The notes: a model not told the origin generated them from the sequence alone. A DNA stretch of 31,631 bases from JBHHXG01 sp046756985 (GCA_046756985.1 JBHHXG010000012.1:1-31631); one strand, 5' to 3'; shown: positions 23,455 through 31,631, numbered from the stretch's first letter. Made by a program: numbers and translations.

Positions 23455-24665
23455 CGGAACCGTTGCCGGTGATGCAGTTGCTGCGGCAGGCGCGAAAGGC
23501 TGCCTTCAAGAAGGATTTTTCGGTAGCCAGGGGGTTGTATGCGCAGGTGCGTTCCTCGCCCGGTATGGCGGATGACCTTGATGTGAGTCTGCGCTTTGCC
23601 TATTGCGCGCAGCAGGCTGGCGACGTGGAGGAGGCCCTGCAAATCTATCGCGAAGTCGTCGAAACATACCGGAGAAATAGCGAGGAAGGTGCTGCCGAGG
23701 CGCTGGAAGTGGTCATCAAAGGCTTGCAGCAGGAAAACGCGGAAACTGTAGAAGATACGGGTGCCGTAGCGCAGGCCGCTATAGAGCAGGCGCAGGGGTC
23801 TGTCCAGCCACTGGATGACAGTGCATTGGCGGTGCGGTTGTGTGAGATGGGAGAGTTGCAGTATTTACTTCCGGGCGATGTGCTATGCCGGGAGGGAGAT
23901 ACACCAGATGTGTTATGGCTGCTAAAGCAGGGTACGCTTGAAGTACAGATGCCGGGGTATGAGGAACATGATCACCTGCATGCCAGGGAAGGCGGGCTGA
24001 TGCTTGTTGGCGAACTGGGATTTTTCACATTACAAAGACGCTCCGCCACTCTGATCGCCAAGGACAGCGTGGAAGTGCATGTCATTCAAAGCGAAGCGAT
24101 TCACCATGCCTGTACACATGATGCGGCATTTGCGGCTGGTATGGAGCGTTTTCTCAGAGACCGCTGGGTCGAACCGGTACTGGCGCAGCATGCTGTATTT
24201 GAGCGAATTAACGATGTTGATCGCAAGCGGCTTGCTCAAACGTTTGAGAGTGTCGAACTTGAACCGGGAACAGCCCTGATTGAAGCGGATCAGGAACATG
24301 ACGGCGCATATATGGTGCAGACCGGTTGCCTGTTTTTCATGCATGCGGAGGATGATGTGGACGATAAACTTGAAGATACGTCAGATGGCGCGCTGGTCAC
24401 CAGTGTTTTTCCTGGGGATATGGTGCATCTGGGCGGGTTGCTGAGTGGATACCGTAGCCAATACCGCGTCGTGGCTGCCACCCCGACACGGCTCCTGCAT
24501 CTGTCAAGAGAGCAGTTCGAGCCTTTTTCGTTGCGCCGGCCGTGGATTGTTCAGGCCATTCTGAAATTCAGCCGCAGACCCGTACATTTGCAGGTTATGC
24601 ATCCCGATGAGGACTACATGTGGTCAGCCAATCGCCATTTAAAATTCGAACAGCCAGTGTCATGA
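23451..24665 (+). CDS. Protein with TPR-like N-terminus and two cyclic-nucleotide-binding-type domains (copy 1)
   Basis: 404 residues with no membrane segment, so cytoplasmic. Residues about 5-95 look like two to three helical TPR-type hairpins (ARGLYAQV..., AEEALQIYREVV). Two cyclic-nucleotide-binding-like beta rolls follow (about 125-250 and 255-385). The first keeps GELGFF (187-192) and RRSAT (196-200), which resemble the phosphate-binding cassette GE(L)..R.AT, so it might bind a cyclic nucleotide. The second is degenerate. There is no HTH, kinase or other output domain. The C-terminal motif MHPDEDYMWSANR is shared with the next protein. Coupled to xerD by a 4-bp overlap. The role is unknown. 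Confidence 0.75.
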   Translation: MTEPLPVMQLLRQARKAAFKKDFSVARGLYAQVRSSPGMADDLDVSLRFAYCAQQAGDVEEALQIYREVVETYRRNSEEGAAEALEVVIKGLQQENAETVEDTGAVAQAAIEQAQGSVQPLDDSALAVRLCEMGELQYLLPGDVLCREGDTPDVLWLLKQGTLEVQMPGYEEHDHLHAREGGLMLVGELGFFTLQRRSATLIAKDSVEVHVIQSEAIHHACTHDAAFAAGMERFLRDRWVEPVLAQHAVFERINDVDRKRLAQTFESVELEPGTALIEADQEHDGAYMVQTGCLFFMHAEDDVDDKLEDTSDGALVTSVFPGDMVHLGGLLSGYRSQYRVVAATPTRLLHLSREQFEPFSLRRPWIVQAILKFSRRPVHLQVMHPDEDYMWSANRHLKFEQPVS

Positions 24666-24695
24666 ACAACTTCGGATACCGTACTGGAGCCGGGC

Positions 24696-25868
24696 ATGGC
24701 TGTTGATTACAACGATATCTTCCGCTCCGCCCGTGAAGCGGCCGCGCAGGGGGATTTTGAAACAGCCCGTCGGCTGTACAGCCAGCTGTGGCAGTCACCT
24801 GTCTGGAAAAAGGACAAGGAAGTCCAGCTGCATTATGCCTATTCCTGCGAACGGACCGGCGATTACAGTGAGGCGCTCACTGCCTACAAGTCGCTGATGA
24901 AGCATTATGATGACTCCGCCGAAGATGATCCGGCGCTGCTTGAAGAAAGTATGGTCCGCTTGCGCGAGATGTCGGCAGACAGCGAGCAGGATGTGCGGGA
25001 GAAAGTCGTTGATTCAGCCCGTGATGAAACCGAAGCCTATCTGGTGTCGCAGCTGTTTGAACATGCCTATGAGCGGGACTTTACGAAAGGCGAGATGCTC
25101 TGTTCGCAAGGAGAACCTGCCGGCCATATGTGGTTGCTCGTGAATGGGGAGATAGATGTTATCGTGCCGGGGCAGAGTGTCAGCGCCATTTCCGGTTCAC
25201 CCGAACGGCCCTGCCTGCTCGGGGAGCTGGCCTATTTTACCGGCATGCGGCGGGCAGCGTCACTGTGCTGTGCAACAGATGTGGAAGTGCTGGAACTTCC
25301 GTATGAGCGCATTAATGCCGTTCTGGCCGAGAGTGAGAGTCTGCGTCCGTTGCTGGAGCATCTGTTCCGGCATCGGCTTGTGCTGCGCATCCTTTCGCAA
25401 CATGAAATATTCAAACTTTTCAATGATGTTGATCGCCGTCGTGTCACGGCGATTTTCGAGAATACAACGATGCGTCCCGGCCAGGTACTGATTGATCAGG
25501 GGGTGGAAGATCCTGATGCGTTCATGGTCCAGTCCGGTACCATGCTTCTGCTGCAGTGCGATGAAAATGGGGAAGAACAATTGCTTGGCAGCATGCACCC
25601 GGGCGATCTGTTCCACCTGGGAGGATTACTTCGCGGTTATGCATCTCCTTATAGTGTCGTAGCCGGAACCCCCTGCCATCTGCTGCGTTTGCCCCGCTAC
25701 AGCTTTGAGCCATTCATGAAACAGCGCCCGTGGCTGATCAAGGCAATCCTGAAGCAGAGCCGGCTATCGGCGGAACGGCAGATTATGCACCCGGAAGCGA
25801 AGAACCTATGGGCGGCCAACCGTTACATTGATATGGATAAGGACGCAGGCAAGCCATTCTTGAATTAA
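24696..25868 (+). CDS. Protein with TPR-like N-terminus and two cyclic-nucleotide-binding-type domains (copy 2)
   Basis: 390 residues, a paralogue of the preceding gene with the same architecture: TPR-like helices (about 6-70; AREAAAQGDFETARRLYSQ), a linker, then two beta-roll domains (about 115-240 and 245-375). The first roll has GELAYF (176-181) and RRAAS (185-189), again phosphate-binding-cassette-like. The second lacks it. The C-terminal MHPEAKNLWAANR matches copy 1 at M-H-P...W-x-A-N-R. The ATG at 24696 has GGAG a few bases upstream and follows copy 1 after 30 nt. No catalytic or DNA-binding part is present, which suggests a signalling scaffold. Function unknown. Confidence 0.78.
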   Translation: MAVDYNDIFRSAREAAAQGDFETARRLYSQLWQSPVWKKDKEVQLHYAYSCERTGDYSEALTAYKSLMKHYDDSAEDDPALLEESMVRLREMSADSEQDVREKVVDSARDETEAYLVSQLFEHAYERDFTKGEMLCSQGEPAGHMWLLVNGEIDVIVPGQSVSAISGSPERPCLLGELAYFTGMRRAASLCCATDVEVLELPYERINAVLAESESLRPLLEHLFRHRLVLRILSQHEIFKLFNDVDRRRVTAIFENTTMRPGQVLIDQGVEDPDAFMVQSGTMLLLQCDENGEEQLLGSMHPGDLFHLGGLLRGYASPYSVVAGTPCHLLRLPRYSFEPFMKQRPWLIKAILKQSRLSAERQIMHPEAKNLWAANRYIDMDKDAGKPFLN

Positions 25869-25916
25869 TTTGTTAGATTATCCGCCTGAGAAGACTGATG
25901 TTGGGAGTTGATAGCG

Positions 25917-27098
25917 ATGTCTGATGCAGCCAAGAAAACGGATGATTCGAATATTTCCTGTTATGCTCCGGGGCTAGCCGGCATTCCGGTTGCCGAGTCC
26001 AGTATTTCCTATGTGGACGGCAAGCGCGGGCATCTGGAATATCGCGGTATTGATATTGAGGAATTGGCCGAACGCAGCACATTCGAGGAAGTGTGCTTCC
26101 TGCTGCTGTACGGTCATCTTCCTACGGCGGATGAGCTGGCAACTCTGGATGCCGGGCTGCGCCAACATCGCCGGATCAAGTTCAGTATCCGGGATATGAT
26201 CAAATGCTTTCCCGAGTCAGGCCATCCAATGGATGCCTTACAGGCCTGTGTGGCCGCGTTGGGTATGTTTTATCCAGTAGAGCAGAGTATTGATAACGAG
26301 CAGGTGGACGAACAGATGGTGCACGATGCCAGTATTCGCCTGATCTCAAAAATGCCGACACTGGTAGCAGCCCATGCGCGCATGCGTAAAGGGGATGATC
26401 CGATTGCACCGCGCGATGATCTTTCACATGCAGCAAATTTTCTATACATGCTGGACGGTGAGGAGCCGGATCCACTGTTTGCCCGCATCATGGATGTTGC
26501 TTTTATCGTGCATGCCGAACACACAATGAACGCCAGCACATTTTCGGCCATGGTCACAGGCTCGGCGCTGGCTGATCCCTATACGGTCATCAGCTCGGCC
26601 ATCGGCACGTTGTCCGGGCCCCTGCATGGCGGTGCAAACGAGGAAGTGCTTGAAATGCTGGATGAAATCGGCTCAGTTGACCGGGTCGAGTCGTATCTGC
26701 ATGAAAAGCTTGAACACAAGGCGAAGATTACCGGCCTGGGCCATCGCGTTTACAAAGCCAAAGACCCGCGGGCGACGCTGCTGCAGCATCTGTACGGTGA
26801 GCTGACCAAGAAATACGGTGAGGATCCGACCTATGAAATCGCCCGGCAGATTGAAGATCTGTCGAAGAGCACGCTGGGGGCTAAGGGCGTATGTCCGAAT
26901 GTGGATTTCTATTCCGGCATCGTCTATCGCAAGATGGGAATCGAAACGGATATTTTCACCCCTATTTTTGCCATTGCCCGTGTGGTCGGCTGGCTGGCGC
27001 ACTGGAAGGAAATGCTTCCCCACAGCCGTATTTATCGGCCCATGCAGATTTATGTGGGCGAACACGGACTGTCCTACACTCCGATTGAGCAGCGGTAA
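25917..27098 (+). CDS. gltA: Citrate synthase
   Basis: 393 residues. It condenses acetyl-CoA and oxaloacetate to citrate, the entry to the TCA cycle, in the cytoplasm. The catalytic set is complete: H237 (GPLHGGANE), H276 (GLGHRVYK) and D330 (NVDFYSG). Further conserved blocks are HAEHTMNAST and CPNVDF. The length fits the shorter type II-like bacterial forms and overlaps 2-methylcitrate synthases in motif content, so a methylcitrate role cannot be excluded; no prpB/prpD genes are near. The ATG at 25917 has GGGAG upstream; a TTG at 25908 is in frame but overlies it. It ends 12 bp from the converging transporter gene. Confidence 0.93.
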   Translation: MSDAAKKTDDSNISCYAPGLAGIPVAESSISYVDGKRGHLEYRGIDIEELAERSTFEEVCFLLLYGHLPTADELATLDAGLRQHRRIKFSIRDMIKCFPESGHPMDALQACVAALGMFYPVEQSIDNEQVDEQMVHDASIRLISKMPTLVAAHARMRKGDDPIAPRDDLSHAANFLYMLDGEEPDPLFARIMDVAFIVHAEHTMNASTFSAMVTGSALADPYTVISSAIGTLSGPLHGGANEEVLEMLDEIGSVDRVESYLHEKLEHKAKITGLGHRVYKAKDPRATLLQHLYGELTKKYGEDPTYEIARQIEDLSKSTLGAKGVCPNVDFYSGIVYRKMGIETDIFTPIFAIARVVGWLAHWKEMLPHSRIYRPMQIYVGEHGLSYTPIEQR

Positions 27099-27110
27099 GC
27101 CGCCCGTTCA

Positions 27111-28046
27111 TTAGATGGCGGCGACAGCCTCCATGCGCCTGTGCAGGATGTGCGTCATGCCTGCCGCAGTCAGGATGCACCATACGGCGAACAACGCACC
27201 GGGAAGAGCTGTTTCCGGTGTGAAATGTTTAAGGGCGAGCGCAACGCCAAGCCCCGCATTCTGCATACCGATTTCTATAGCCAGCGTGATGCGGTACTGC
27301 GTATTAAAGCCGAACAGAGAAGCCGCGCCCCAGCCCAGTAGATAGCCGAGTCCATTGAGCAGGATGACCAGCCCGATCATCCAGCCGGAAAGTTCAGCGA
27401 TGCGCGCCTGATTGGCGGCGACGGCATAACTGCAAATAATGATAATGGCCACAGCGGCAATGCCGGGCGCCATATGTTTGGCCCGTCGGGAAAATCTTCC
27501 CAGATGGGGCTGGATCAGCATACCCAGCGCCAGAGGTAGCACGACGGTCAGAAATATTGTCTGCATCATCGGCCAGAACGGGATATCCATGAATGCGCCG
27601 CCCAGCCATTCTACCAGCAAGGGCGTCAGCACAGGTGACAACATTGTTGCAACCATCGTCATGGCAATGGAGAAGGCAACTGCGCCTCCTGCCAGATAGG
27701 TGATGACATTGCTGGCCATGGCCCCAGGAGCGCATCCAACAATAACAAAGCCGAGCGCCAACGCGGGCGAAACGCCCTGCCTGTCTGCAAACCATGCTGC
27801 GGCAAAGCCGAGCATGGGCATGATGCTGTATTGCGTCAGCACACCCAGTCCAATGCTGCGGGGACGTGCCAGGGCATCTCTGGCTTCGGCAGGATGCAGG
27901 ACGATGCCCAACCCAAACATGGTGGCGGCAAAACACCACAGGAAATATTCCCTGAATACGAGAAACAGCGGTGGATGCAGATATGCTGCAACCGCGCTAA
28001 TGACAGTCAGGATGGCCAGATGACGGGACAGGAGCTGCCAGAACAT
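27111..28046 (-). CDS. Bile acid:sodium symporter (SBF/ASBT)-family transporter
   Basis: 311 residues with about ten hydrophobic helices in the two-fold SBF/BASS fold. Recognisable family blocks are the GLGIVLHP first-helix region, the long GCAPGAMASNVITYLAGG crossover segment, and the EIGMQNAGLGVAL second crossover. These two unwound helices carry the Na+ and substrate sites. Relatives carry bile acids, pantoate, pyruvate or other organic anions with Na+; the substrate here is not known. It converges with gltA and follows the pilus-type ATPase gene by 19 nt on the same strand, so the two may be co-transcribed, although they have no obvious functional link. Confidence 0.9.
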   Translation of the reverse strand: MFWQLLSRHLAILTVISAVAAYLHPPLFLVFREYFLWCFAATMFGLGIVLHPAEARDALARPRSIGLGVLTQYSIMPMLGFAAAWFADRQGVSPALALGFVIVGCAPGAMASNVITYLAGGAVAFSIAMTMVATMLSPVLTPLLVEWLGGAFMDIPFWPMMQTIFLTVVLPLALGMLIQPHLGRFSRRAKHMAPGIAAVAIIIICSYAVAANQARIAELSGWMIGLVILLNGLGYLLGWGAASLFGFNTQYRITLAIEIGMQNAGLGVALALKHFTPETALPGALFAVWCILTAAGMTHILHRRMEAVAAI

Positions 28047-28065
28047 GAGATGTTTCTACCCGTCG

Positions 28066-30318
28066 CTAGACAAGCAGACGTAGCAGTTCATCACGGCTGA
28101 TCATGCCCTGACAGGCCAGTTCAAGGGCATGTCGACATTTGGGGATCATGCCGGTGTCCTCGGCGACTTTTTGCAGTTCCTGCCCGACCATACCGTCATG
28201 AATGGCCTGGCGTACATCATCGGTGACTTCCATAAATTCGTAAACCAGCGTTCGGCCTGCAAAGCCGGTGTCATCGCATCGGCTGCAGCCAACGGGAGCA
28301 AACAGCATTTGCGGCACTTCCAGATTCAGGCCTTTTAAAACACCACTGATTTCCTGATCAGTATCAACGGACTCGCGGCATTTAGGGCATAGCCGTTTGA
28401 CCAGGTTCTGGCTGAAAATACCGAGTAGCGACGATGCCACGAGATAGGTAGGGATACCGATGTCCGCCAAACGGGTCACGGTATCTACGGCAGTATTGGT
28501 ATGCAGTGTGGAAAGCATCAGGTGGCCGGTTAATGATGCGCGAATGGCGATTTCCGCAGTTTCCCTGTCGCGTATTTCTCCGACCATGACGACATCCGGG
28601 TCATGGCGCAGCACATTACGCAGTACCTTGGCAAAGGTCAGATCGATTTGTTCGTTCACCTGAATCTGGTTGACGCCGCGAATTTCCGACTCCACGGGAT
28701 CCTCAATGGTAATGATATGCAGTGGCAGGGCTGTGATTTCCCGGATAATGGAAAACAGGGTTGTGGATTTACCCGAACCTGTCGGGCCTGTTGCCAGAAT
28801 GAAACCGAACGGTTTACGTATCAACAGTGACAGGCGTTTGTGGTCTTCTTCCTTCAGCCCCAGCGTATTCAGATCAACGGCCATTTCTTTGTCCAGCACG
28901 CGCATGACGATGGATTCACCATAAATACCGGGAATGCATGAGATGCGGAACTCCACATGCATATTCTCATGGCGTACGACGAGCCTTCCGTCCTGTGGCA
29001 GCCGGCGCTCGGAAATATCCATGCCGGAAATAATCTTGATGCGGGCAATCACACGGGGAATGGTCTTTTTGCCAATCGTGGTGGTTCCGCGCAGGTCACC
29101 ATCGACGCGATAGGCCACCTTCATATCCTTCGCCTGTGGCAACAGATGAATATCCGATGCCCGCTTGTTCAAGCCGGTCAGGATGATTTTATTGACCAGC
29201 CGGACAATCGGCGGCGCTCTGGCGTCCTTTAGTGCCTGGACTTCATCTTCAATTTTATCCTTTCCGCCTTCTTCTTCGCCAATGGATTCGATTTCGAGCC
29301 AGTCGAACTCATTTTCACCCGTGCTGCCCAGCAGGCGCTCGAGATGCTTGGACAGCTGCAATGGTGTGACCAGCACTTCCTTAACCTGCTTGTTGATACT
29401 GAAACGGATGTCGGCAAAAGCCTCGGCGGCAAGCGGGTCGGAAATGGCCACTGTCAGGCTTGTGTCATCCGAGGCGACCGGTAGCACGCGATGTTTCAGA
29501 ATCAGCGATTCGTCAATTTCTGTCACGGCAACCGGGTCAATGGGATACTCATCCAGATTGACCATGGGCATGTGAAATTTCACCGCCAGTGCCGAAATCA
29601 GTTCTTCCTCGCTGATAATATGCTGCTCAATCAATACCTCGCCCAGCTTCTTGCCACGCCGCATGGCTTGGTCAATCAGGGCCTTATCGAGGTCTTCCTG
29701 TTTGATCAGGCCCGTCTCAATGAGAATTTCTCCCAAGTGTTTACGCTTGCGCTGCTGGCTTGCAAGCGCCTCCTGAACCTGCTGGTCTTCAACCTTCTTT
29801 TCATCCACCAGGATTCTTCCCAGTGGTTTTTTACGGTTATCCTGTTGGGTGCTGAGCGCCTGTTTGATGGCTTCGGATTTGGCCAGGTTTTCACTGACAA
29901 GAATCTCACCAATCGGTTCGGATTTCTCCTTGCTACGTACACCATGGTGATAGAAAAACATCCGCTCGTATGGGAGATCATCACTCTGCACAAAGGCATG
30001 GAATCCGGACGGATGGGACATAATGGCAGGAATCAGTACAGGAAAGGTTTCTCCGGTGAGGGCATGCACTTTAATCGACTGCATACTCGCCAGATGGGGT
30101 GGTTCGGAGGTATCCCCGTTTGTAGGATGAAAACCGATATAGGCAACCTCTTCGCAGGCCAGCGATGTCTGTCCCTGCTTGTCGGTTTTATCCCTCTGCG
30201 TGACATCCAGATGGCGCAGCAGGGGAGTAAAATGTGCCAGGTGACCATGGAGTCTGTCGCCGTTTATCAGGCCCAGGGTAACTTCCGATGCTTGCGATTT
30301 CTGTGATGATTTTGGCAC
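28066..30318 (-). CDS. PilB/GspE-type pilus or type II secretion assembly ATPase with long N-terminal extension
   Basis: 750 residues, larger than a typical PilB/GspE (about 500-570). The start is GTG at 30318 with GGAG upstream. Residues 1-130 form an unrecognised beta-rich region. Residues 135-250 hold four tandem ~30-residue helical repeats that begin PIGEIL, PLGRIL, HLGEIL and KLGEVL (135, 165, 194, 224), of MshEN type. An MshEN/N2-like region follows, then the hexameric ATPase: Walker A GPTGSGKST (511-519), Asp-box IEDPVE, Walker B VVMVGEIRD (about 576-584), and a zinc site C644, C647, C678, C681. It powers pilin or pseudopilin polymerisation. MshEN domains can bind c-di-GMP. Divergent from the zinc-finger and pseudopilin genes. 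Confidence 0.9.
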   Translation of the reverse strand: MPKSSQKSQASEVTLGLINGDRLHGHLAHFTPLLRHLDVTQRDKTDKQGQTSLACEEVAYIGFHPTNGDTSEPPHLASMQSIKVHALTGETFPVLIPAIMSHPSGFHAFVQSDDLPYERMFFYHHGVRSKEKSEPIGEILVSENLAKSEAIKQALSTQQDNRKKPLGRILVDEKKVEDQQVQEALASQQRKRKHLGEILIETGLIKQEDLDKALIDQAMRRGKKLGEVLIEQHIISEEELISALAVKFHMPMVNLDEYPIDPVAVTEIDESLILKHRVLPVASDDTSLTVAISDPLAAEAFADIRFSINKQVKEVLVTPLQLSKHLERLLGSTGENEFDWLEIESIGEEEGGKDKIEDEVQALKDARAPPIVRLVNKIILTGLNKRASDIHLLPQAKDMKVAYRVDGDLRGTTTIGKKTIPRVIARIKIISGMDISERRLPQDGRLVVRHENMHVEFRISCIPGIYGESIVMRVLDKEMAVDLNTLGLKEEDHKRLSLLIRKPFGFILATGPTGSGKSTTLFSIIREITALPLHIITIEDPVESEIRGVNQIQVNEQIDLTFAKVLRNVLRHDPDVVMVGEIRDRETAEIAIRASLTGHLMLSTLHTNTAVDTVTRLADIGIPTYLVASSLLGIFSQNLVKRLCPKCRESVDTDQEISGVLKGLNLEVPQMLFAPVGCSRCDDTGFAGRTLVYEFMEVTDDVRQAIHDGMVGQELQKVAEDTGMIPKCRHALELACQGMISRDELLRLLV

Positions 30319-30462
30319 CCTTTTCTCCCCGCATCCGGCAGTCCTTGTAATTTAGATGAGAATGATAAAAAAGCCAGTCTTTTGAATAAGATGTATATGA
30401 TGTTATCAGCAGGGGTAGCTGCTATATTGGCGCTACGGGCAAATGGAGAGGCAGGCTCATCA

Positions 30463-31131
30463 ATGGAAAGAGAAAAAAGCAGCGAAACCGGGACGACACA
30501 GACACGCAGGCCGATGCCGGGCGTTCCCTGCTCCGAAGATCCGGAGGCCGAGGCAACATTTTACTGTGCCAACTGCCAGAGATCCTTCTGTGAGGATTGC
30601 GTGGGCTTGGAGGATGGTGTCCGGACCTACTGTCTGCAATGCGCTGTCGAGCGGGAAGGGCCGGGTTCAGCCAGACGGATATTCTATACTGAAGCGGGAG
30701 AATTCCGGGCCTGGGTCAAGCGGGCGCTGCTGGTGATGTCGGTTGCCATCGTCGGCGTCAATGTGTTTATTATTATTTCCAGCCAACCTGCATTTATTGC
30801 GGAAACCGTCAGGCCGCCGATGTCACCACAGCTATCCAGTATTGTTGAGTGCAGGCATCGCCTTGAGCTGATTGCCGCGCAGGCCATGGCGTTTCAGAAG
30901 GCAATGGACAGGCCGCCGGAGTCGTTGAGTGATGTGGCGCCGTTGTTTGACGATACGAAGGTGTTGCGCGATCCAGTGACGCATCAAGCATATATCCTTG
31001 AATTCAGGCGGAATGAAGGGATTACAGTTTCTTGTCCCACACCGGGGGCGCATGGGCTGGCCGGGTTGTTTGCCAGGCCAGGCAAGCCAGCAAAGATGGT
31101 GTATCTTGAAAGCGGAGATTCCGGCGGATGA
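30463..31131 (+). CDS. B-box-like zinc-finger protein with one transmembrane helix
   Basis: About 222 residues from the ATG at 30463. A short N-terminus is followed by a compact cysteine-rich domain with seven cysteines (23, 35, 38, 43, 46, 57, 60), arranged like a B-box zinc finger (FYCANCQRSFCEDCV...YCLQCA). A basic linker and one transmembrane helix (about 88-107) follow, then a roughly 115-residue C-terminal part rich in Pro and Asp that is probably periplasmic. Weaker starts exist upstream (TTG at 30382 and ATGs after it). The stop overlaps the pseudopilin start (ATGA), so it is coupled to pilus-type machinery. Membrane-anchored B-box proteins are also seen beside type II secretion-like genes. 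Specific function unknown. Confidence 0.72.
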   Translation: MEREKSSETGTTQTRRPMPGVPCSEDPEAEATFYCANCQRSFCEDCVGLEDGVRTYCLQCAVEREGPGSARRIFYTEAGEFRAWVKRALLVMSVAIVGVNVFIIISSQPAFIAETVRPPMSPQLSSIVECRHRLELIAAQAMAFQKAMDRPPESLSDVAPLFDDTKVLRDPVTHQAYILEFRRNEGITVSCPTPGAHGLAGLFARPGKPAKMVYLESGDSGG

Positions 31132-31631
31132 AATCCAGAATATACCGAGGCTTTACGCTGATCGAACTGATGATTGCCGTCAGCATCATCGGCATTCTGG
31201 CCAGTACATCGATGCTTGCCTACCAGGTATTCCTCAAGCAGGCAGCACTGCGTGCTGCTGAAGTCGAGCTGTTTCAGGCCTTGCGGGATTTTAGTGTGCT
31301 CAAAGGTTATGGTCCCGCCACTGGAATGCTGGCCGATGTGTTGACCGAGGGCTATATCGAAGCGATTCCGAACGATCCGTGGACGGATAAACAGCCTGTC
31401 ATAACAGGCGCAGAAGAAGTAGGAGACTGGTACTATGAAAACGATGGTACCTGGCTGACATTATATGCTCTGAGTCATCCTCAACAGCAATATCAACTGC
31501 CTGTTTGGGATGCTGTGCCTATTGTGCTGGTCGGCGGCGGTGATGGCGGCGGTGATGGCGGCGATGATGGCAAGGACAAGGACAAGGACAAGGACAAGGA
31601 CAAGGACAAGGACAAGGACAAGGACAAGGAC
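31128..31631 (+). CDS. Type II secretion/type IV pilus pseudopilin, partial, with Lys-Asp repeat tail
   Basis: 168 codons to the window edge with no stop, so the 3' end is missing. The prepilin leader MKSRIYRG is followed by the mature N-terminus FTLIELMIAVSIIGILA: cleavage after Gly8, with Glu at mature position +5, and the single hydrophobic helix of pilins. A globular part with the PNDPW block seen in GspG-like major pseudopilins (about residues 78-82) is next, then a Gly/Asp-rich linker (GGGDGGGDGG) and a perfect (Lys-Asp)10 run at the edge. The start is the ATG in the ATGA overlap with the zinc-finger gene. Charged repeats of this kind are not normal in pseudopilins. Confidence 0.88.
   Translation, partial: MKSRIYRGFTLIELMIAVSIIGILASTSMLAYQVFLKQAALRAAEVELFQALRDFSVLKGYGPATGMLADVLTEGYIEAIPNDPWTDKQPVITGAEEVGDWYYENDGTWLTLYALSHPQQQYQLPVWDAVPIVLVGGGDGGGDGGDDGKDKDKDKDKDKDKDKDKDKD
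31533..31571 (+). repeat. GGCGGCGGTGAT-type coding repeat
   Basis: In-frame GGC GGC GGT GAT units, about three imperfect 12-bp copies, encode the Gly/Asp linker of the pseudopilin. They lead directly into the hexanucleotide tract. Confidence 0.85.
31572..31631 (+). repeat. (AAGGAC)n hexanucleotide microsatellite in the pseudopilin gene
   Basis: Ten perfect copies of AAGGAC fill the last 60 bases of the window and continue beyond it. They encode Lys-Asp dipeptides in frame. Because the unit is six bases, gain or loss of copies keeps the frame and changes only tail length. Confidence 0.98.

Overview
The window looks like chromosome from a pseudomonadotal (proteobacterial) Gram-negative bacterium. 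The support is an RseC/MucD envelope-stress pair, DUF4390-NtrY-NtrX, TrkA/TrkH, XerD, RNase R, type IV pilus/type II secretion-type genes, a lipoprotein and exported proteins, and Shine-Dalgarno starts. I cannot name the genus. Zetaproteobacteria or an early-branching gammaproteobacterium would fit, but that is a guess.

Region 1 (1-2052) is accessory DNA. It holds three small genes (NAD(P)-binding oxidoreductase, VOC-fold protein, DUF457/YdjM-like membrane protein). Two sites resemble integron attC recombination sites: about 824-890 (right half convincing, left half weak) and 1993-2052. No integron integrase is visible, so this may be a piece of a cassette array or a stranded cassette pair. 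The VOC gene is clearly more AT-rich than the rest of the window.

Region 2 (2134-8960) is core. acyP-nadB runs leftward. A rightward run rseC, mucD-like protease, glutaredoxin-like protein, TlpA-like thioredoxin and ligA starts from the divergent intergenic region, and the last four overlap end to start. The rpoE-rseA-rseB genes that often lie between nadB and rseC are absent here.

Region 3 (9046-12562) is mostly leftward: a small exported TIGR04073-like protein, a PilZ protein, then EEP-family hydrolase, rmuC and a hotdog thioesterase (the last three overlapping). Between them is a rightward tRNA-Gln(CUG) with a good promoter and a downstream terminator. The gene-poor stretch 9794-10197 holds only the tRNA, its promoter and that terminator.

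Region 4 (12680-19588) is a tightly packed rightward operon: DUF4390 protein, NtrY-like kinase, NtrX-like regulator, TrkA, TrkH. The first four junctions are 4-bp ATGA overlaps or close to it, which links a membrane two-component system to potassium uptake. A small EexN-like lipoprotein gene (19696-20004) follows.

Region 5 (20068-27098): RNase R (leftward) diverges from tRNA-Leu(CAG). Then come xerD, two tandem paralogues with a TPR-like N-terminus and two cyclic-nucleotide-binding-type domains each, and citrate synthase.

Region 6 (27111-31631): a bile acid:sodium symporter-family transporter and a PilB/GspE-type ATPase with a repeat-bearing N-terminal extension run leftward. Diverging from them are a B-box-like zinc-finger/single-TM protein and a pseudopilin whose C-terminus becomes Gly/Asp-rich and then a pure Lys-Asp repeat that runs off the window. 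This last region is the best candidate for an unusual, possibly undescribed pilus or secretion-related system.
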